Source: Nereocystis luetkeana (taxonomy: Eukaryota > Sar > Phaeophyceae > Laminariales > Laminariaceae). Taken from it: a DNA stretch of 64,000 nucleotides. This document shows, in pieces, positions 33,644 to 45,700 of this stretch. The notes beneath the pieces were generated by a model. That model had not been told where the DNA came from. It saw only the letters and a list, made by a program, of their open reading frames with translations, and searched no databases. The stretch spans positions 4,239,114-4,303,113 of the forward strand of contig JARUPZ010000034.1 in the NCBI GenBank assembly GCA_031213475.1. The letters are read 5' to 3'. Each line of letters starts with the position of its first letter. Positions within the stretch are counted from its first letter, which is position 1. The translations under genes and the position numbers were made by a program.

Positions 33644-33904
33644 CGACCTTAACACATTGACCCTTATTTTATACCAACGAACTACGACTAAAACCTTTAA
33701 CATTATGTTGAAGTCTGAGTCCGTTGGGCTATACTGGGAAAAGGTTAACCAACCGCCTGCCCAATCTAAGCCTTCTAACAGTCTCCCTCCCTGCAGAACA
33801 GCGGGATCGTTGGTCTTCGCATGGGGCTTTACGTGCCTAGCCCGAAGCTCTTAACAATCTCTGGGGACCCTGGAAGAGTGTTTTCTCAGATTCTTAACAA
33901 GAGG

Positions 33905-33998
33905 AAACCCACTTTGCTTTAAAAAGCGTTTTCATGGTGAACGTGAGATTCGAACTCACGACCAACGACCCATGTCCTGCCGGCGACGACAGCGTTAA
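33905..33998 (-). other. tRNA-like T-arm repeat (copy 1)
   Basis: On the minus strand GGACATGGGTCGTTGGTCG leads into GTGAGTTCGAATCTCAC, a perfect 5-bp T stem with a TTCGAAT loop. No acceptor partner, D arm or anticodon arm could be placed, so it is a tRNA-derived repeat at best. The same block is at 35110-35195 on the plus strand. Confidence 0.4.
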
Positions 33999-34037
33999 GT
34001 GTAAGGGCAGTATGGACCTAGGGACCGGCTACTGGTG

Positions 34038-34132
34038 TTAACCTTTTAGGACTCCAGTCCCGTTTTGGGGACAAATCACTTGGGATAAAAATGGTTTGTC
34101 CCCAGATTGGGACTGCGGTACTAAAGGGGTTA
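34038..34132. mobile_element. M2 foldback element
   Basis: TTAACCTTTTAGGACTCCAG..CCCGTTTTGGGGACAAA and a complementary right arm ending AAAGGGGTTAA. Confidence 0.85.
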
Positions 34133-35100
34133 AAATCAGGTTGATGTATTTGCCTCTGCTCTGGTCAGTCACACGGGGTGCTCGACGATGTTAGAAGTTA
34201 AGCTTTTGTAACAATTGCTGGTTGCCTCGTCAGATATCTTCTGTACGAAGGGGCGAGGTGTTCATCAGAAAGGCAGGCGATAACGCCTGCCAGGTACGAT
34301 GAGGGGGCGATTGCTACACAACCTTACGGCCGCAGCAGGGGAGAGAGGGCACCATAGCACTTTCCTATGTCTACCGATCGTTGTCCTGGTACTAAAATAA
34401 CTTATCATGTTATGGTCCTATCTCCGTTTAGGAACATTGCTCTCGTCTAACGGGCTGTTCACATTCCTAAAAGAACGTTACTCTCGACCAACGGGATATC
34501 CGCGGGAACAAGCCATTCGTTGGATTATTTCCGTAGTCCTGAGACTACAAAGCAGCAGACTATAGTGTCGATATCTATAGCCCATGATTACTTCACATAT
34601 CACATTAGCCCCCCCTGAATCATCGAATATGTAGACCACAAGGAGATGATCGAAGGATGATGACAAACTTAATCCCAAACGACCGGGGATGAGGTGGTCG
34701 AAGATACGGCGATTCGAAACAAAAGAAATGAGGTTATAGATTCCCCCACACCTCGTACTAAAACCCAAACACCACTAAGGGGAGGTGTTCACTAAGGACA
34801 GCCACTGACAAAAAAAAACACTCCCCACCGCACACGACACCTCACCGCACCGCATCGTACGCAGGATTATAAAAAAGTGATAGTCCGCACCCCATCGCGC
34901 AGTAAAACAAATTTCGAACCGCACAACATCGCACCGCACAACATCGCACCGCACCGCACCGCACCACACCGGACCAGAGGACTATTAACGGATCGCCCGG
35001 TAAGATCTTCCTGGGGTTGGTGCTATAGGGCTTATATTGAATAGGCAATCGGCTAAGCTTTCACCAGTACCCCAACGGACTAAGATCCTAACAAATGGCG
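34133..35100. other. No gene seen; ACCGC patches
   Basis: Mostly unique-looking AT/GC-balanced DNA. GCACCGCACC microsatellite patches lie at 34825-34975. Confidence 0.45.
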
Positions 35101-35104
35101 TCTA

Positions 35105-35200
35105 TCTGCAGGACATGGGTCGTCGGTCGTGAGTTCGAACCTCAAACCCACCGTGAATATGCTTTTAGAGAAAGCTGAATTTCCTCATGTCCAGTTCCAA
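35105..35200 (+). other. tRNA-like T-arm repeat (copy 2)
   Basis: GCAGGACATGGGTCGTCGG, then GTGAGTTCGAACCTCA and a tail GTGAATATGCTTTTAGAG resembling that of copy 1. Inverted relative to it, 1.1 kb away. Confidence 0.4.
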
Positions 35201-35634
35201 TTTTGTGTCTGGTAAGCACTTCCTGTTAGGATCAAGGTACGCGGGTGGACCCAACCCATCCCCTGTAACCCCAACCCTACAAGCCTAACGCGTCTGCTCC
35301 GCTATCGATTGTTTCGCTATTCCGAACCTGCGGACAACGATTTCCCCCCCATCACTATTAGTGCCTGTAAATATCTCGGAAACCTCCCGGAAAAATCCTA
35401 TCAGATGACACAAATGTGAATACTACTGCCGCACCGGAGGATTATTAGATTATAACAAAAATCCGAGCCGCGCCGCACCGTAGAGTGCTGGAGGGAATCC
35501 GTAGTACAGTCATTTCCTGCTACTGTGCGGATTGACCTGTGAGCCGTCGAAAGAAAACACCGCGCACCGTGTCGTCGAACGGTGGGGGCTGTATGATAGA
35601 GTAGACAAGCCGAAAGTTGGCACGGAAGGGAGGT

Positions 35635-35745
35635 AGACTTGGTGCATGGGTTCCCTTTTGTTTTCGAAGTGTTCTTCTTTCGGGAAAGTTGTGAGTGATC
35701 CATGTTGAAGATCATGCTGCACATTGCCGGATGGCAAGAGAAATG
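35635..35745 (+). repeat. Repeat E (copy 2)
   Basis: ACTTGGTGCATGGGTTCCC..CTTCTTTCGGGAAAGTTGTG..AAGATCATGCTGCACATTG, directly followed by the AAT microsatellite. Confidence 0.75.

Positions 35746-35813
<68 letters not shown>
35746..35813 (+). repeat. (AAT)n microsatellite
   Basis: About 22 uninterrupted AAT triplets. Confidence 0.97.
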
Positions 35814-35814
<1 letters not shown>

Positions 35815-36700
35815 TATCTCGGCTTAAGGCGTTCTACGATAGAGGTTCATCTTAATTTTTCTGAGGCTCCTCACTTGAGGAGCTCCATAGCTCACCCGAA
35901 AACTGACTCCAGCAAAAACCAAATTGCATCCCGATGAGTAATCCCATCGCCCAACTACACGAAGAAGTAATATTTAGGAACGAGACTGAGATTCTGACGA
36001 TTTTACGTTAAGGAACCCCATCATTCAGAAAACAAACACGGAAATGTGCTACCTCTATCGTAGCACGGGTCGCTTGTCGTACGACGATTGGGATGCGGAA
36101 AGAAAGGGAGAATTGGTTCAAAGCTGCTACCAGGTATTAGATAAGGCATGATAAGTACACCAACAGTAGTATGCTGCATATAAATTCACAAGCAGACTGC
36201 ACTAACCCAGACCGACGTTTTTTTCAACCCGAACCGTAAGGCTTGTGTACGGTGTGGCTACGGTTTAAACCTACAGTACGCCGGTTTTTCTAGTACCTTG
36301 CACGCTCAACCGCACCGTACGAAACAACTACTGGGGTTGAACGGATAACCGCACCACACCGCAGGGTATGATTCTTGAAAGACAAAATCCACCCCGCACC
36401 GAACCGCCCCGCACCGCACGGTACGAGTCCCCAAATCAATAAACTGTACCGAGCCGCACCGTGTGATTTCGAAAATAGAGGTAAAAAAGCCTTGCTCATA
36501 GCATGCACCAGGTAAATAGGAGGGAGGCTCGATGTCTACAAAGACGAACCTGGAGTTTCAACGTAGTAAATCAATTCATGGGTGCTTGCAAGTGCTCGGT
36601 ATAAATTTTTGCGTTGATCTTAACGGGCGTTCTGCTGAAAAAATGGAACTAAAAATACGAATCATATCGGACCGATCGATCACGATCTACCGTAGATCAT
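35814..36700. other. No gene seen; short ACCGCACCGC patches
   Basis: CACCGCAC/GAACCG patches at about 36300-36470, otherwise unremarkable. TACCAGGTA at 36127. Confidence 0.45.
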
Positions 36701-36703
36701 CTA

Positions 36704-36808
36704 TTACGGAGGACCATAGTGAATAGGACCAAATATTGTTAGTAAAAACAAGGAAATACATAGATTTTTGTGTGTGCCGTAGGTCCTATTTACTATGGTC
36801 CCCCGTAA
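36704..36808. mobile_element. M1 MITE, intact
   Basis: TTACGGAGGACCATAGTGAA..GGTCCCCCGTAA, flanked by TA. Confidence 0.9.
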
Positions 36809-36809
36809 T

Positions 36810-38220
36810 AGATCCTATACTTTCCGTTGCGATATAGCCCATGTGCAAGAAGAGCTGCACCGTACAGATCCCACCCAGCAACCATGTGCGCAGGAATCGC
36901 GTCATACATGTCCCACCCGGAAAAATATGAAAACATAGAGATGATTAGATCGTGCAGACAAGAACACAGGTCACGGTCATAATATATCTGCCCTTGGACA
37001 GATCTAGATTCTGAACATTAAGGGACTGATAAGCCCGACGCGCGAAATACCCGGACCCATCGGCTACGTACGTGCATGCTGATTCACGTGTTGCCTTGCC
37101 AGATTTATTCGTTGCCACCACGCCGTCCCGAGCTCCAAATCGGACGAAGAATAAAACAAGCCTGCCTACAGGTGTACCCGCCTCCCACATGAAAAATAAA
37201 GTATCCCCTCCCCAGCTATGCATATCTCTCTTTTTATACCTGGTCCGCGTATTTCACGTTACACGACGTCAAAAATATTAAGTAGCAAAGCCAGGGGTGG
37301 GGGGGGGGGGGTCTAAGTAAAAAGCAAAAGCACAAAAATTCGATCATCTATTTCAAAATATCTGAAGCCCAAGACACGCAACAAAAATGACGACCTTATA
37401 TACCATGCTGGGCATATTCTGTCGGGTCCGTATACATGCGTAAGGTATTCGAGATTCAGCAAAACAGCGGCAACACAGGATGCTTGCTGGGTAGCTTGCC
37501 GAAGAAAATGAAATAAAATCGTTGCCCTTGGCAGGCTCTCTCTACGAAATCACACCTAAAAAATTGTCCCCACCAATCGCTTCACGAGAGCTTCTAGCCG
37601 CACTATCACCCGCAATATCTACAAAATCTGAGCTTTGGGCTCGGGTCACCTATCAGGACCTCGTAAACGTGGGTCGCTCAATAAGCGTTGTTTGGCTGTG
37701 TAGATATTCTCCTACAGCAAGTAGTAAACGGCACCGTATATGTCACGCACGATAAGTGCAACTCCACACGAAGCCTACAGGCGGAAGGCACCAAAGAGGC
37801 GATTAGTTGCCCCCCTCCTCCCTCCCCCCACCCCCCCCCCCCACCCCCACCCTCCCAAAAACACATCGAACACACTAATATTTGTGATGGAGCTGATGGT
37901 ATACCCTTGCTAACTGACCGCCACCCTCGAATACTTAAAAATTGAAATGTCATTTACTCGGTAGACAAGAGGATCTCTGAGTAGCGGCATTGCTCATTCA
38001 TCACGCGCATGACAACACTCACACTACATCGGAAGGTACGACATTACACACCTCTGATACACACGACGGCAAGCGAGCCTCCACCAACCGGACACCCGCT
38101 TGAAGTAGAGTCTCCCTAAAGTGATGCAACACACCCCGCCAAAGCAGAAATGCTACGTACAAAGTAGCAGGTCTATCGCCAAAGCTGCATCCACCACGCA
38201 GTCATCCTTCCACCTTCCAC
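36810..38220. other. No gene seen
   Basis: A G-tract at 37298-37310 and a C-rich run at 37810-37856. No exon-like segment recognised on either strand. Confidence 0.45.
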
Positions 38221-38224
38221 CCGT

Positions 38225-38570
38225 GTATCCATCTACCCATTCACCTCTCCGTCAACCCACCCACCCATCCATCCACCCCTCCATCCATCTACCCATCCAC
38301 CCATCCACCTACCCACCCACCCACCCATCCACCCACCTATCCATCCATCCATCCATCCATCCATCCATCCATCCATCCATCCATCCATCCATCCATCCAT
38401 CCATCCATCCATCCATCCATCCATCCATCCATCCATCCATCCATCCATCCATCCATCCATCCATCCATCCATCCATCCATCCATCCATCCATCCACGCAT
38501 CCATCCATCCGTCCATCCATCCACCCATCCATCCATCCATCCATTCATCCATCCATCCACTCATCTCACC
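38225..38570 (+). repeat. (ATCC)n microsatellite, about 250 bp core
   Basis: Near-perfect CATC/ATCC tetranucleotides at 38338-38495 with degenerate edges. It makes a Ser-Ile-His-Pro frame on plus and Met-Asp-Gly-Trp frames on minus, all artefacts. Confidence 0.97.
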
Positions 38571-40460
38571 AAAACACAAATATCAGGTGCGCACCATGAT
38601 ACAACATTGCCCTCCTACCTCTGCTGTCGCCTGCCCCTCGACCAAGCTGCATACTCCCCTTCGGCCCGTCTCACGGCCTTGAAACAAACGCAACCATACC
38701 GATAGGCTACAAGGAGATTTCGTACATCAACCTTAGCGCACAAAATGAATCATCTCTCGTGATAACCACGTTAGGTACTACCCGCTATATCTCAAAACCC
38801 CGGCCCGGCAAAAAAAAACGGAGTGCGCCACATGCTGGCATAGACAGGTATCCCAACCCCGTCTATGAACAAGCGCCTAATTTATGCCCAACATGGCGCC
38901 CCATCTCCCTGGAGCCCTTACCTCCCTCTCTCCCTCGCTCCCTTCCTCCCTCCCTCTCTCCCTTCCTCCACCCCCCCCCCTCCCTCCCTCATCCGAAACT
39001 ATCGCATTTCGGCCGCTTGCAGCTTTCGTTTATAATTGCGACGGAACATAAAATCGGGATCCGAGTCCTAAACTTTTCGTACAACCACGCCGCTGGTCGG
39101 TTGGGGGAGGCAAGCTTTCCCCCCACTGCCGTTCCCCCCCCGACGGTACACCAATCATCGGTGCTATCCATATATCCCTGTATGTACACGCGCACAGACC
39201 CTCGCGTCTACGAATCGGGGAACCCTTACAACATCACCCTGCATAACACGTTGCCACGATTCACACACACGCAGAGCTACAATAAATCAGTTACGCCAAG
39301 TAAGTGATGCATTCTGGAGAAAACGAAGAAAGCAGACAACACCGGAAGAACGCGCCGGAGGGAGGGATCCTCATCGCTACGAAAAAAGAAAAAAAAAGAA
39401 AAAAAGGGAAACAAAACCCCCCAAAACTTCCAAGTCAACCCCAGGAGTCTGGAAATAACCAGAAACGCTTGAGAGAAAACAACGCGCGAAGGAACGCCAC
39501 AGCTATTGTAAAAAAGTAGTCGAAAAACAAAAAAACGCGACGACTACGTACAACCAGGAACCTCAACAAACAAAATTGTCGGCATGTTTTGTACAACTCG
39601 TTCCTCGCAGACCCCACCCACAACAACCAGAACGCAGCAGCGAGTACAAAAGCACCGGGCAGAAGGCAACACGGACGGGAGTTGACGGCAAAGCGATTTT
39701 CGCTGAACGCGAAGTTGGAGGGAAAAAAACACGCACGCACGTACACACAGCTAAACTTTTCACTGCAAACCACGCCGCCCTCTTTTTCATACCGAAAACA
39801 AGGGTCAGCCCTCCCACCCCGGACCCTAGCATGCGTGCTAGGCAACGCAGCGCGCGAAAAAAATCACGCCACCGTACCTCACCACTCCCACCGCGCACCC
39901 TACCATGTGCTCTTCGGTTCCGATCGGGACGTCCTCAGCAATCTGCCCCGCCTTCTCAACGACACTAGACGCATGCGACGATAGCGGCAGCACCTTAAAG
40001 TTTTTGAGGTCAATCTTCCCTCAATAGTGACCTCACCCCCCCCCCCCCCCCCAGTATAAAATGACTTGTGATGGAGAAAAAAAATCAAGCTTAACTCGAT
40101 GAAAGTGAACACAAAATCAAACTAGCCCGACGAGCAGTCGCGTGGCTCACCGTAGGGACAATGAATCATCATGTTGTAAAACACGAACGGGATGGGTAAC
40201 GCATCCGTTGAGGAAACCTCGGCCAGTCAAAAATGTTTCGGCCGAAACAAATTTTCCCTCTCGTAAGCGCCGTCACCAGGAGCGGGAAATTCTCCCTATC
40301 GTAAGTGACGTCACCAAGAGCGAGAAAGCTCTTCCGCAGTCAGGGCCGTTGCCTCGAAGAGGCAGCGCCACGGCCATATGGGCGGCCGAAGGCAAGGACT
40401 GGAACCCCCCCCCCCCCCCCGAAAAGCTCGCGATATGGGTGGGAAGGAAACCACGTGGTC
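38571..40460. other. No gene seen
   Basis: Mixed DNA with CCCTCC, GAAAAAAG and C-tract patches (40036-40054, 40406-40421). Long frames lack recognisable protein content. Confidence 0.4.
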
Positions 40461-40461
40461 T

Positions 40462-40670
40462 CTCCGATCATCTCCAACCGTCTCCGAGTATCTTCGCTAC
40501 TCTCCGATAACCTCCGATAACCTTTGATCGACCTCCGGCCGTCTCCGACTGCCCCCGATCATCTCCGATCATCTTCGACGACCTTCCATCATAACTCCGA
40601 AAACCTCGGGCAATCTCTGACTACATTCCACCCTCTCCAGTAACTACATTCCACCGTCTCCAATAATCTC
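40462..40670 (+). repeat. CTCCGATNATCTCCGA degenerate repeat
   Basis: About 20 units of TCTCCGATAAC/TCTCCAACCG-like 10-12mers. Confidence 0.8.
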
Positions 40671-41086
40671 CAAGCGCGGATAGACACACGCGGAGGAGGG
40701 GTGCACGCGCAAACCCTTGGGTCGAAAAAATTCGCGGGCAGAAACAGAGGCAAACTTCCACTCAGATAACCCTGAAACATAATCACTGCGAAAAATGCCA
40801 CCCAGCAGGCAGTCCGTATCCGCGATGTCCAGATAGCTCCTACATATATTCCCAACATGTGCAGTCCCGTAGTTGCTACTCCCGCAATCGGTAGAAACCA
40901 ACTCGAAATATAAGCAACAAAAAAGACGGGAATCGAAACGAAACAAATCAAGCCACTCCCGTTTGCCCGAGCGTGCGCGATCGTCGTGAGAATTGGTGCA
41001 GAAAACAAAACCTCGCCGGGCAACCCAACCCACGCAGCCATTTTGTGAAAATGACAATACACTACTATTAATAATAGCATACGCAT
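40589..41086 (-). CDS. Hypothetical hydrophobic ORF (doubtful)
   Basis: 165 codons with two or three hydrophobic stretches (e.g. LICFVSIPVFFVAYISSWFL and GLHMLGIYVGAIW). Its C-terminal end is encoded by the CTCCGAT repeat. It lies 266 bp downstream of the gene 2 stop, same strand. No family recognised; more likely a chance frame. Confidence 0.15.
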   Translation of the reverse strand: MRMLLLIVVYCHFHKMAAWVGLPGEVLFSAPILTTIAHARANGSGLICFVSIPVFFVAYISSWFLPIAGVATTGLHMLGIYVGAIWTSRIRTACWVAFFAVIMFQGYLSGSLPLFLPANFFDPRVCACTPPPRVSIRAWRLLETVECSYWRGWNVVRDCPRFSEL

Positions 41087-41351
41087 GCGTACTTCTTTAC
41101 ACCAAATGAGGGCGATGTCAAGTTACCCAGCGCCCCGGTGGTACTCAACACGCGCCGAGCCGCAAAAAAAAAAACATCAGAAAACAACATGCAGTTGCTC
41201 GGCCGACGAAGGCCCCAACTCTACACACTGCGCCCATAGCGCGACTGCTCTTTCCGGCGATAAATATAACCCGTTCTTCCTCGTCGCACCGGTTCGGACC
41301 GCCCCCGCCCCCCGCTACTCTTTCCCTCCTTCGAAATGCGCACCGCTCTTG

Positions 41352-42762
41352 TCAAAAAGAGGCGACCCTTCGAATAGGCGCGTCTCCAAGGAACGGCAGC
41401 GGAACCTTGCCGCTGCGTGCGCTCTTCCTGTTGTTGAGCGCTACCGACCCCCTCTCGGCCTGCCTACAAAGACCCGCCCCCTCCCTGCCGCCGCCGTCGC
41501 AACCATCGACAAAAACCGCACTGGGAACGGACTTCGCCCTTGTCGTGGCCGCCGCCGCTCCCGCGAGATACGGGGGCGACTTCGACAACCCCACTGCCGA
41601 TGACGCCGATTCTGCGATTTTCTCCACCACCCGACCGTTACCACTGCGATTGCTCACACGGCCGGATGCCGGCGTGGACGCCGATGCGCAGTCCTTGGTT
41701 GGGTCACCGCCTGATGCGCCGTCGTCCGATACGCCGGCGCCGTCTCCGACGCCTTTACTGCTATCACTGGCTGACGATCCCCCCGAAAACCGCCATGGTT
41801 GAACCCGCCCTTGCCTGCGCGGTGGTGTCGCCGTCGCGGTTGTCGCTGCAGCGGCAGTGGCGACGGTAGTGGCAGCAGTGGTAGTAGTATTCACAGTCGT
41901 AATTGGCTCCAGCACCGTCGCTACCGAAGCCGCCGCCGCCGCCACGGTCGCCACGATCGCCACAGCCGCTGGGGGGGGAAGAGCCTTCGGCGCCGCGCCA
42001 GACTGGTCGATACCAGGATCGAGATTTTCAGGCTCGGCGGTGGCCGCGGTGGCGGCCCTTCGGCTTTCTTCTTCCCTACCGCTGGCGGTCTTGCCGCCCG
42101 ACAGGCCAGCAGCAACGCCCGCAACAAAGCCGCTTCCACTACTGTCACTGCCACTGGTGGTTCCATTGGTGCCACCGGTGGCACTGACATCACCGTCATC
42201 ACCCCTGGTGGTGCTACTGGTGCCACTGATGTCACTGTCACTGTCACTTCCACTGCCACTGGTGGTGACACTGGTAACGCCACTAGTGTCACTGGTAACG
42301 CTGCTGTTTCCGCTTTCGCCGCTGCCCTCGATGACGAGGGAATGGCGCCGTTCCTGTTCGGGGGTGGGCGGCGGTGGTGGAGGCGGCAGCGATGGCGACG
42401 GAAGCGCCCGTGCCGCCGACGAGCAGACACCGCTGTCGTCAAGCAGCACGCCCGGGGATGTCCCGACACCCCCCCCTGGTGTGATCGGGGGTAGGGTCGA
42501 CGACGATGACGACGGCACCGAAGTTAACGGTGATGACGAGGCACTCCCTGACGTTGCAGCGAGCGTCTCGACCGTCACCACTTGGTTCTGCTCTACTTCC
42601 ATGCGGTGGCTTCCCACCTCCTGTCCGGTCACTTGGTCTTGCTTTCCTTCCGTGTGGATACTGGCCCTCGCCTGTCTCGCCATCTCCGCCTCAATCTTGT
42701 TCCGGCAGTTCGCCTCCTGGTCGATCACTGCTTTCTCCCGCGCTGCGATTATGTACGCACAT
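41352..42762 (-). CDS. Gene 2 exon B, to stop
   Basis: 469 codons plus stop. It starts at CTCAG|ATGTGC. The N-terminal 60 residues are mixed and helical (REKAVIDQEANCRNKIEAEM) and the rest is low-complexity Ser/Thr/Gly/Ala/Pro. The frame remains open upstream of the proposed acceptor through a CCCAA/CTCTA repeat, so the 5' edge could differ. Confidence 0.55.
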
Positions 42763-45700
42763 CTGAGGTGTTCAACGTTGGCATGTTTGAGGCGTTGGGT
42801 TGGGTTGGGTTGGGTAGAGTAGAACAGGGTAGAGTAGAGAGTAGAGTAGAGAGTAGACTAGACTAGAGTAGAGTAGAGTAGACTAGAGTCGAGTCGAGTA
42901 GAATAGAGTAGCGTAGCGTAGATTAGAGTAGAGTAGAGTAGAGTAAAATAGAGTAGATAAAGAGTAAGAGTAGAGTAGAGCCAGGTTGAGTTGAGTGGAG
43001 TTGGGTTGAGGTTGGCTGAACTGAGCGCAGGCACGGGTAAGGGAGTAGAAGATCGATTGGCCCGGATCGATAGGGAGGAGGAGGGTATGAGCGGGCGCTG
43101 TCGAGTTAAGTTGTGTTCAGTCGGGTTGAGTTGGATTCAGTTCGGATGAGTTAAGCGCTAGCACGGGTACGGGAGTAGATGATCCATCTTCCGGGGTTGG
43201 GAGGGGGTGAGGGTGCGAGCGGGCGTTGGCGAGGGGGCGGGCGCGAAGCTAACAAAAGGGAAATTTGCCGTCGCGGAGGGGGAAAGATAGACTTTTTGGC
43301 TTTCTTTTTTTGTTTTCGGCTTCCTGCGCAGATTAAGCGAGTTCTTCTTTTTTCAAGACTAACGCATAAATGTGTAAACCGCGGTGGGCTGCTAGCTGGG
43401 CTCTTCGCTACAGTACCTGTGTCCGGACAGTTCGCTACAGTGGCTTTCAACAGTGCTTTTTCGTTAGTTTTTCTTTGGGTTTCAAGCGTTTGATTTCTGC
43501 AGAAAAGCAGCTTTGTATTCACCAGGTATATTATACCAGGTGCCTGGAAAGAAACGAGTTGTTCCTAGCCAGGTTTTTTGTTGGCTGCTTGGCAGGGTCC
43601 TCCAACCTTCTTCACTCTCACGAAGGGCAAAAGCCCGGCATTCACATTTTTTCGCCTTCGTACGGTAGCTACCTGCCGTGCAGTGCTGTCGCTGAACCCT
43701 GGTCGCCCGCCGCTGGGGGCTGATCGCCCGCCACGGCTATAAGGCAGGGCGGGCAAGGTCGGGGCTACAACCTTTAGACCGCGGTTACTGCGAATACATT
43801 GTGTGTGTTTTGCGTGACTGAGACCGCGAAGAACCTTATCCACACCCAGTCTTAGGGTTTCCGGATGACTCTGATGTCTAGATATTTCCGCGGCGCAGTC
43901 AGTCGCGCCGCTATTTTGACATTAGTGTTTTCTCCACAGCAGCTTGTGATTCTCTCCAGATTGACCGTCCGCGGTTTCTCGACGGAGGTCTACACCTCGG
44001 GTTTGGGGTGCTGCTGTTGGCCGAAATTGGTCGAAAATCGGAAGCCACCACATGAGAAAGGAACAATCCCCATTTCAAGTTTACACTTGACGTGCGGACA
44101 GCTACGGCTCGCAAGCAGTCACGGCCCGCGAAATGAGGCACGCTTTTATCTTCTCGAAGTTGGCAGTCAACGCACCATAAAGGAAAATCGGGGAACGGTT
44201 GCATTTTCGCGGCTGGCCCTGGCTAGCACCTGCCACCAGACTACAGCACCCACGAAAAAAAAGACGCTCCTCGTCACAACGTCGCTGGAGAACTCGCAGA
44301 CGTACCCGAAAAAAGGCGGACGTTAAAACTTCGACCCAGATCTAGAGGTAGTAAACCATTGGGTTCAAAAGAGGGCAAAAACGGGCAAAAAAAATAATGT
44401 ATTCTAGTATATTGCATCGGCGTTCTGAAAGCGGGAAAAAAATTGATCTTGTTGTTTACACCTCACTCTGTTTCCACGATGTTTGTAGATTGTAGCGAAA
44501 GACCTAACCGTGCCTACTCGACGACAGATTCCTGAGGGGTCATCTCCGGGGATCAAACTGCGGCAGGCAATTTTGTTGGCTGAAATACGGCAATAAATCA
44601 ATGTTTAGATTCATGGGTATAGAACAACAATGCCGGGTGCGAATCATGAGCTTAATCTCGTTGCGCACGCCTGATATTGAGATTCCGATTGTTTTCAGCG
44701 ACCTGGGGGTTGGCTTACTCTCAAGTTGTCGACTAGATATTCAGTTGGCTGAGTATTATTGAAGCTAGTAGTGTGCGATATATTTGCGGAAATCTGCGTT
44801 CCTATATACATATCTGCCTGGCTCGTTTGTTCTTTGTTGTTAGTAAGGTACGAAACAAAACGTCGAGTGGTCGGCTCACTTCGCAACTCATAGCCCTACC
44901 GATTTTGAGATAGTTTGGACGTCGGTATCAGGGACCGCAATTCTGATGTGCGAAACTCTGAACTGCGCGACGGTGGACGGCCTCGCCTTTCTCGACCAAG
45001 CACAAGAAAAACTGATGTATGTACAGGACACCAACACATGCTCTGAACTCTCGGGTGCAGGTATGGTAGGAGGAAGTTGATTCGCCAGAGGGGAAGGGCT
45101 TTCATGCTGGTCGACATAACTCTCCAGGCGGAGGCCTCATCGTTGGGTCGTGGGCGGGACACGCTCGTGCGCTCGGTTGGGGTCGGCTCTTCGTCCCTTT
45201 CGCCCCGGCTCCCACATGTAGATGGGTCAGTCTTGTCTATTTTCCCCGCCCGAGGATCGGGTAAAGACTGCGGTCATGCCCTGCCTATTCGTCTGCAAGT
45301 GGGCCAAGGTGGTGCAGCTGTAGCCTTGAGAGTGCAGTTTCCGCCGTGCTACATACCGTCACGACGCAAGACGGGCACGCGCGACTTTGTTTCATGGCGC
45401 GGTGGAACCTCTTCGATGGCATTCTTGTCGGCCATAATTTCCAAGCTTCGGATGTCAGGGTCGTAGCATTGAGAGTGTCGCTACATCATCTTGATCTTGC
45501 AGGGCGGATATCTGCTGATCTTGGATGATCTAGCTCATGATGCCGGGTGAGAGCCGTAATCTAACCTGCATGGTCTAGGACGTGTTTCCTGGGTTGGATC
45601 TGTACTATGGATCTGTATGTACTGCACAGATCCTGCACGTCATCTCGTAACGGCGCTGTCCGAGGTGATAACTGTTTGCAACCTTTCTTCTTGCGCCACC

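Noticed and set aside
33905-35200. Functional tRNA genes
   Set aside because: Only a T-arm can be folded. No matching acceptor, D arm or anticodon arm at correct spacing.
38121-38705. Ser-Ile-His-Pro repeat ORF and Met-Asp-Gly-Trp ORFs
   Set aside because: Direct translation of the ATCC microsatellite.
41857-42822. 321-codon plus-strand ORF
   Set aside because: It is antisense to gene 2 exon B and consists of Ser/Val/Leu/Pro low complexity produced by the complementary repeats. No complex segment or splice context.
45077-45466. 129-codon plus-strand ORF and antisense 88-codon ORF
   Set aside because: I looked for gag, protease or RT motifs and found none. Left unannotated.
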